Source of the DNA: Roseococcus sp.
GTDB taxonomy: Bacteria > Pseudomonadota > Alphaproteobacteria > Acetobacterales > Acetobacteraceae
Direction: 5' to 3'
Assembly (NCBI RefSeq): GCF_019747315.1
Contig: NZ_JAIEQY010000215.1
Span: 1 to 34,044 of the forward strand
DNA length: 34,044 nt
Of the stretch, positions 32,091-34,044 are shown one piece after another (position 1 is the stretch's first letter; every line of letters starts with the position of its first letter). A program made the position numbers and the translations under genes. A model generated the notes under the pieces. That model did no database searches. It was not told the origin of the DNA and saw nothing but the letters and a program-made list of their open reading frames with translations.

Positions 32091-32878
32091 GGGTCGCGGC
32101 CCAGCAGGCTCGCCGCGAAGAAGCCGGCCACCTCGGCGGCGGAGAGGGCGGCCATCGCGGGCCAGGCCTCGGCCCGCACCCGTCCGGCGCCATCGGGGCG
32201 GGGCAGCATGGCATGGCCCTCACCGGCGAAGGCCGGCCGGTCCCAGGCATAGGTCGCGCCGGCCAGGACCCGCAGGCGCAGCGTGGCGCCTGAGCGGCTG
32301 AGGGCGGCCACGAACGAGACGCAGGCCGCCCCTTCATTCGCCGGGTCGGCGTCGCCATGCATCAGCAGCACGGCCTGGCCCGGCATGGCGGCGGGCGCCA
32401 TGGCCGCACAGCCCGGATACAGCAAGGCGCGCGCGGTGACCCGCTCGGGCAGGGTGGCCACCTGCCGAGCGCCAAGGCCAAAGCCCAGCAGGCCCAACCG
32501 CTCGCCCAGCACGCGCGGATGGCGGGCAAGGACGGCCAGCACCGCCTCAAGCGCATCGCCAGGCAGGCTTGTCATCTCCAGCACGGCGAGGCCAGCGCCC
32601 AGCAGCTGGTCGAGATAAAGCGAGGCGCGGCCATCCGGCACCTCGCCATCGGCCAGGACGAGGATGGCGGGGCTTCGCCGGTCGGGCGCGCCGGGAGGCA
32701 GGACGAGGGTGCCGGAGGCCCCGCCGGCGATGAACGCCTCGACCTCCTCTTGCGGCTCGAGCGGCGCCTCGCGCGCGGCTGCGGGCGGCGGCGGCAGCAG
32801 CATCAGCGCGGCAGCGATCGCGCACATGCCGAAACGACGGTTGAACCTTGGGGCGCGGCGCAAGGGCATCTGGGTCAT
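32087..32878 (-). CDS. Exported dienelactone-hydrolase-like protein, probably inactive
   Basis: A 263-residue protein with an N-terminal signal region (RRFGMCAIAAALMLLPPPPAAA). The alpha/beta hydrolase fold follows: PAILVLADGE (strand 3), LGLLGFGLGARQVATLP (nucleophile elbow), AVLLMHGDADPANEGAACVSF (acid loop) and LRVLAGATYAWDRPAF (His loop). Family members carry Cys or Ser at the elbow G-x-C/S-x-G; here it is GFGLG with Gly134. The catalytic His of the usual A-Y/T-H-A-F/W-D loop appears as Tyr210. The acid (Asp176 or Asp178) remains. It is therefore likely a binding protein or pseudoenzyme. ATG at 32878 has AGGAG 8 bases upstream; the frame is open to 33475 but lacks protein character there. 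Confidence 0.8.
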   Translation of the reverse strand: MTQMPLRRAPRFNRRFGMCAIAAALMLLPPPPAAAREAPLEPQEEVEAFIAGGASGTLVLPPGAPDRRSPAILVLADGEVPDGRASLYLDQLLGAGLAVLEMTSLPGDALEAVLAVLARHPRVLGERLGLLGFGLGARQVATLPERVTARALLYPGCAAMAPAAMPGQAVLLMHGDADPANEGAACVSFVAALSRSGATLRLRVLAGATYAWDRPAFAGEGHAMLPRPDGAGRVRAEAWPAMAALSAAEVAGFFAASLLGRDP

Positions 32879-33196
32879 CGGCAGGCTCCTGGTCGGTGGG
32901 GCCGTTATGGTCGGGCCATGCGTCTCCATGCGGTGCGCTGCGTCACATCTTGGTGGGGTAAGGCTGGGGCATGTCGCAGGGCGCTGGTCATCAGCCTCCG
33001 CGTCGTGGCCGGGCTGCCCTTTCGCGTGATCCGGCCGAATCTTGCATTGATCGAGGCGCCGCGGGTGGCGCCGCTGCGCGCCATGGGCTGGTCCGAGCGA
33101 GCCGACTGACGCGGCACGGCGATCGGTGCCCTGGGTCACCGCCGGCACCTGCGCCGGCCGGCAAAACTTGAGCCCACCGCGAGTTCCGGAGCCCCC
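32879..33196. other. Intergenic region between divergent hydrolase-like and Crp/Fnr genes
   Basis: This 318-base gap must hold promoters for both divergent genes. An ORF at 32918-33109 (+, 63 residues, MRLHAVRCVTSWWGKAG...) has no ribosome-binding site and no family resemblance, so I do not call it a gene. A 6-base hairpin GCCGGC/GCCGGC lies at 33141-33158, with no T-run. I see no riboswitch that I recognise and no convincing FNR box. Confidence 0.5.
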
Positions 33197-33973
33197 ATGA
33201 CAGCCGCGAGGACGAAGAGGCGCGCGATTTCCCCGCGCCATGGCAGAGTGCGCGTCAAGAATTCGCCCGACGAGCCCTGCACCATGGATGACCTGAGCCG
33301 GTTCGGCTTTTTCCGCCCCTTCCCCGCCGGCGCGCTGGAGGCGCTTGCCGCCGTCGCGCGCTGGCGCGGCTTCGAGCCCGGTCAGACGGTGTTGGAGGCC
33401 GGGGATCCCGCGCGCGACGTCTTTTTCATCGCGGAGGGTGAGGTCCGCATCCTCACCCGCGGCAGCGGCGGGCATGAGATCATCCTGAACGAGCTTGGCC
33501 CGGGGGAGTTCTTCGGCGAGATCGCGGCCATTGACGGCGGCCTACGCTCGGCCGGCGTGGTGGCCCTGACCCGGGCGCGGGTCTGCGTTATCGCTGCCGC
33601 GCCCTTCCTGCGCTTCGCCCTCTCGACGCCCCAGGCTTCGCACCATGTCATGCGGCTGCTGGCCGGCCTGGTGCGGGAGAAGGATGCGCGGCTGCTGGAA
33701 CTGACCGTGCTGCCGGTGCGCCCACGTCTCATAGCGCTGCTCCTGCGGCTCGCCCGCCCCCGGGAGGCTGGCGGCGTGGTTGTCTCGCCGCCCCGGCCGC
33801 ATCACGAGTTGGCCGCCCGGATCGGCACACGGCGGGAGGTGGTCTCGCGGATCCTGGGCGCGCTGGGACGGGAAGGACTCGCCCAGGCCGCGCGCGGCGG
33901 GCTGGTGCTGCCACGGCCCGATGCCCTGCGCGCAGAGCTCGACTCCGCCTGGCGTTCAGCGCCGGGCGGCTAG
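33197..33973 (+). CDS. Crp/Fnr family transcriptional regulator
   Basis: A 258-residue regulator. The cyclic-nucleotide-binding jelly roll spans ~residues 35-145, with GFEPGQTVLEAGDPARDVFFIAEGEVRIL and LGPGEFFGEIAAIDGGLRSAGVVAL (phosphate cassette FGEIA). A dimer helix (RLLAGLVREKDARLLELTV) leads to a winged HTH with HHELAARIGTRREVVSRILGALGREGLAQ as the recognition unit. The N-terminal Cys cluster that binds Fe-S in Fnr is absent, so O2 sensing of that type is unlikely. ATG at 33197 has CGGAG 5 bases upstream; ATG at 33284 (MDDLSRF) is an alternative. An IS630-type transposase tail begins 7 bases after its stop. Confidence 0.9.
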   Translation: MTAARTKRRAISPRHGRVRVKNSPDEPCTMDDLSRFGFFRPFPAGALEALAAVARWRGFEPGQTVLEAGDPARDVFFIAEGEVRILTRGSGGHEIILNELGPGEFFGEIAAIDGGLRSAGVVALTRARVCVIAAAPFLRFALSTPQASHHVMRLLAGLVREKDARLLELTVLPVRPRLIALLLRLARPREAGGVVVSPPRPHHELAARIGTRREVVSRILGALGREGLAQAARGGLVLPRPDALRAELDSAWRSAPGG

Positions 33974-33980
33974 ACTCGTT

Positions 33981-34043
33981 TCACATCATGCGTAGATATC
34001 CGGAGTTTGCGAGGTAGTTGGCGCATTCTTGTGCTGAGAAGCG
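33981..34043 (-). CDS. IS630-family transposase, C-terminal fragment (continues past window)
   Basis: Read on the minus strand from the right edge, an open frame gives RFSAQECANYLANSGYLRMM and a TGA stop at 33981-33983. The S-x-x-E-C-x-N-Y-x-x-x-x-G-Y pattern is the typical C-terminus of IS630-type DDE transposases. The base composition drops in these last 70 bases compared with the neighbours, as expected for an insertion element. Only 20 codons are visible, so the assignment rests on this short signature; the rest of the element lies beyond the window. Confidence 0.55.
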   Translation of the reverse strand, partial: RFSAQECANYLANSGYLRMM

Positions 34044-34044
34044 T

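Noticed and set aside
32918-33109. 63-codon plus-strand ORF in the gap before the Crp/Fnr gene
   Set aside because: No ribosome-binding site, Arg/Cys/Trp-rich composition and no homologue I recognise.
33141-33158. GCCGGC hairpin before the Crp/Fnr gene
   Set aside because: The stem has only 6 bases, GCCGGC is itself palindromic and common at this GC, and no T-run follows.
1-34044. CRISPR array, tRNA, rRNA or prophage
   Set aside because: No spaced identical repeats, no tRNA-like cloverleaf with a CCA end or T-loop that I could recognise, and no phage structural genes. A tRNA scan and a repeat finder would settle this.

Overview
The window is about 34 kb of very GC-rich (near 70%), gene-dense DNA. 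Codon use, GTG/TTG starts, tight 4-base gene overlaps and the gene families (TRAP transporter, alphaproteobacterial-type ParE, DUF815, DUF1491, YajC) suggest an alphaproteobacterium. A Roseomonas-like member of the Acetobacteraceae is my best guess. This rests on recalled family resemblance, not on a database search. I see no rRNA, tRNA, CRISPR array or prophage. One IS630-type transposase tail enters at the right edge.

Layout. 1-1811 (-): TPR plus glycosyltransferase-like protein, running off the left edge. 1922-2521 (+): short membrane/coiled-coil protein. 2490-5765 (-): beta-propeller, EamA exporter and LLM flavin monooxygenase as one close-packed operon. 5989-11464 (+): TRAP transporter dctP-dctQ-dctM, then pcaH, pcaG and pcaB. 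This couples uptake of a probably aromatic or carboxylic acid to protocatechuate ring cleavage and the first beta-ketoadipate step. 11482-15082 (-): glmM-thiD-TDT transporter-AllA-like lyase, overlapping or nearly so. 15169-16233 (+): nitronate monooxygenase family. 16242-18639 (-): DUF815 ATPase, PPOX-fold flavoprotein and metallo-beta-lactamase-fold hydrolase, chained by GTGA overlaps. 18726-19998 (+): yajC and an Asp-nucleophile alpha/beta hydrolase, followed by a bidirectional terminator. 20050-22748 (-): Fe/Mn superoxide dismutase and a methyl-accepting chemotaxis protein. 22843-23628 (+): squalene/phytoene-synthase-like protein. 23653-24270 (-): orphan protein with an NlpC/P60- or CHAP-like Cys/His pattern. 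24522-25520 (+): galE. 25544-25876 (-): DUF1491. 25962-26171 (+): small basic protein.

26269-29059 (+) is the most attractive locus: a type III polyketide synthase, a SAM methyltransferase and an FAD oxidoreductase, overlapping by 1 and 4 bases. The gene content matches the synthase/methyltransferase/flavoprotein logic of streptomycete phenolic-lipid (Srs-type) clusters, so a methylated, oxidised alkylresorcinol or quinone lipid is a reasonable inference. The cluster ends against parE (29056-31029, -), with one palindromic CTAG serving as stop codon on both strands. Three 11-bp tandem repeats sit on the putative parE -35 region.

31134-32878 (-) holds a BASS-like transporter coupled to an exported dienelactone-hydrolase-like protein that appears to have lost its catalytic nucleophile and histidine. 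33197-33973 (+) is a Crp/Fnr regulator, immediately followed by the IS630-type transposase tail.
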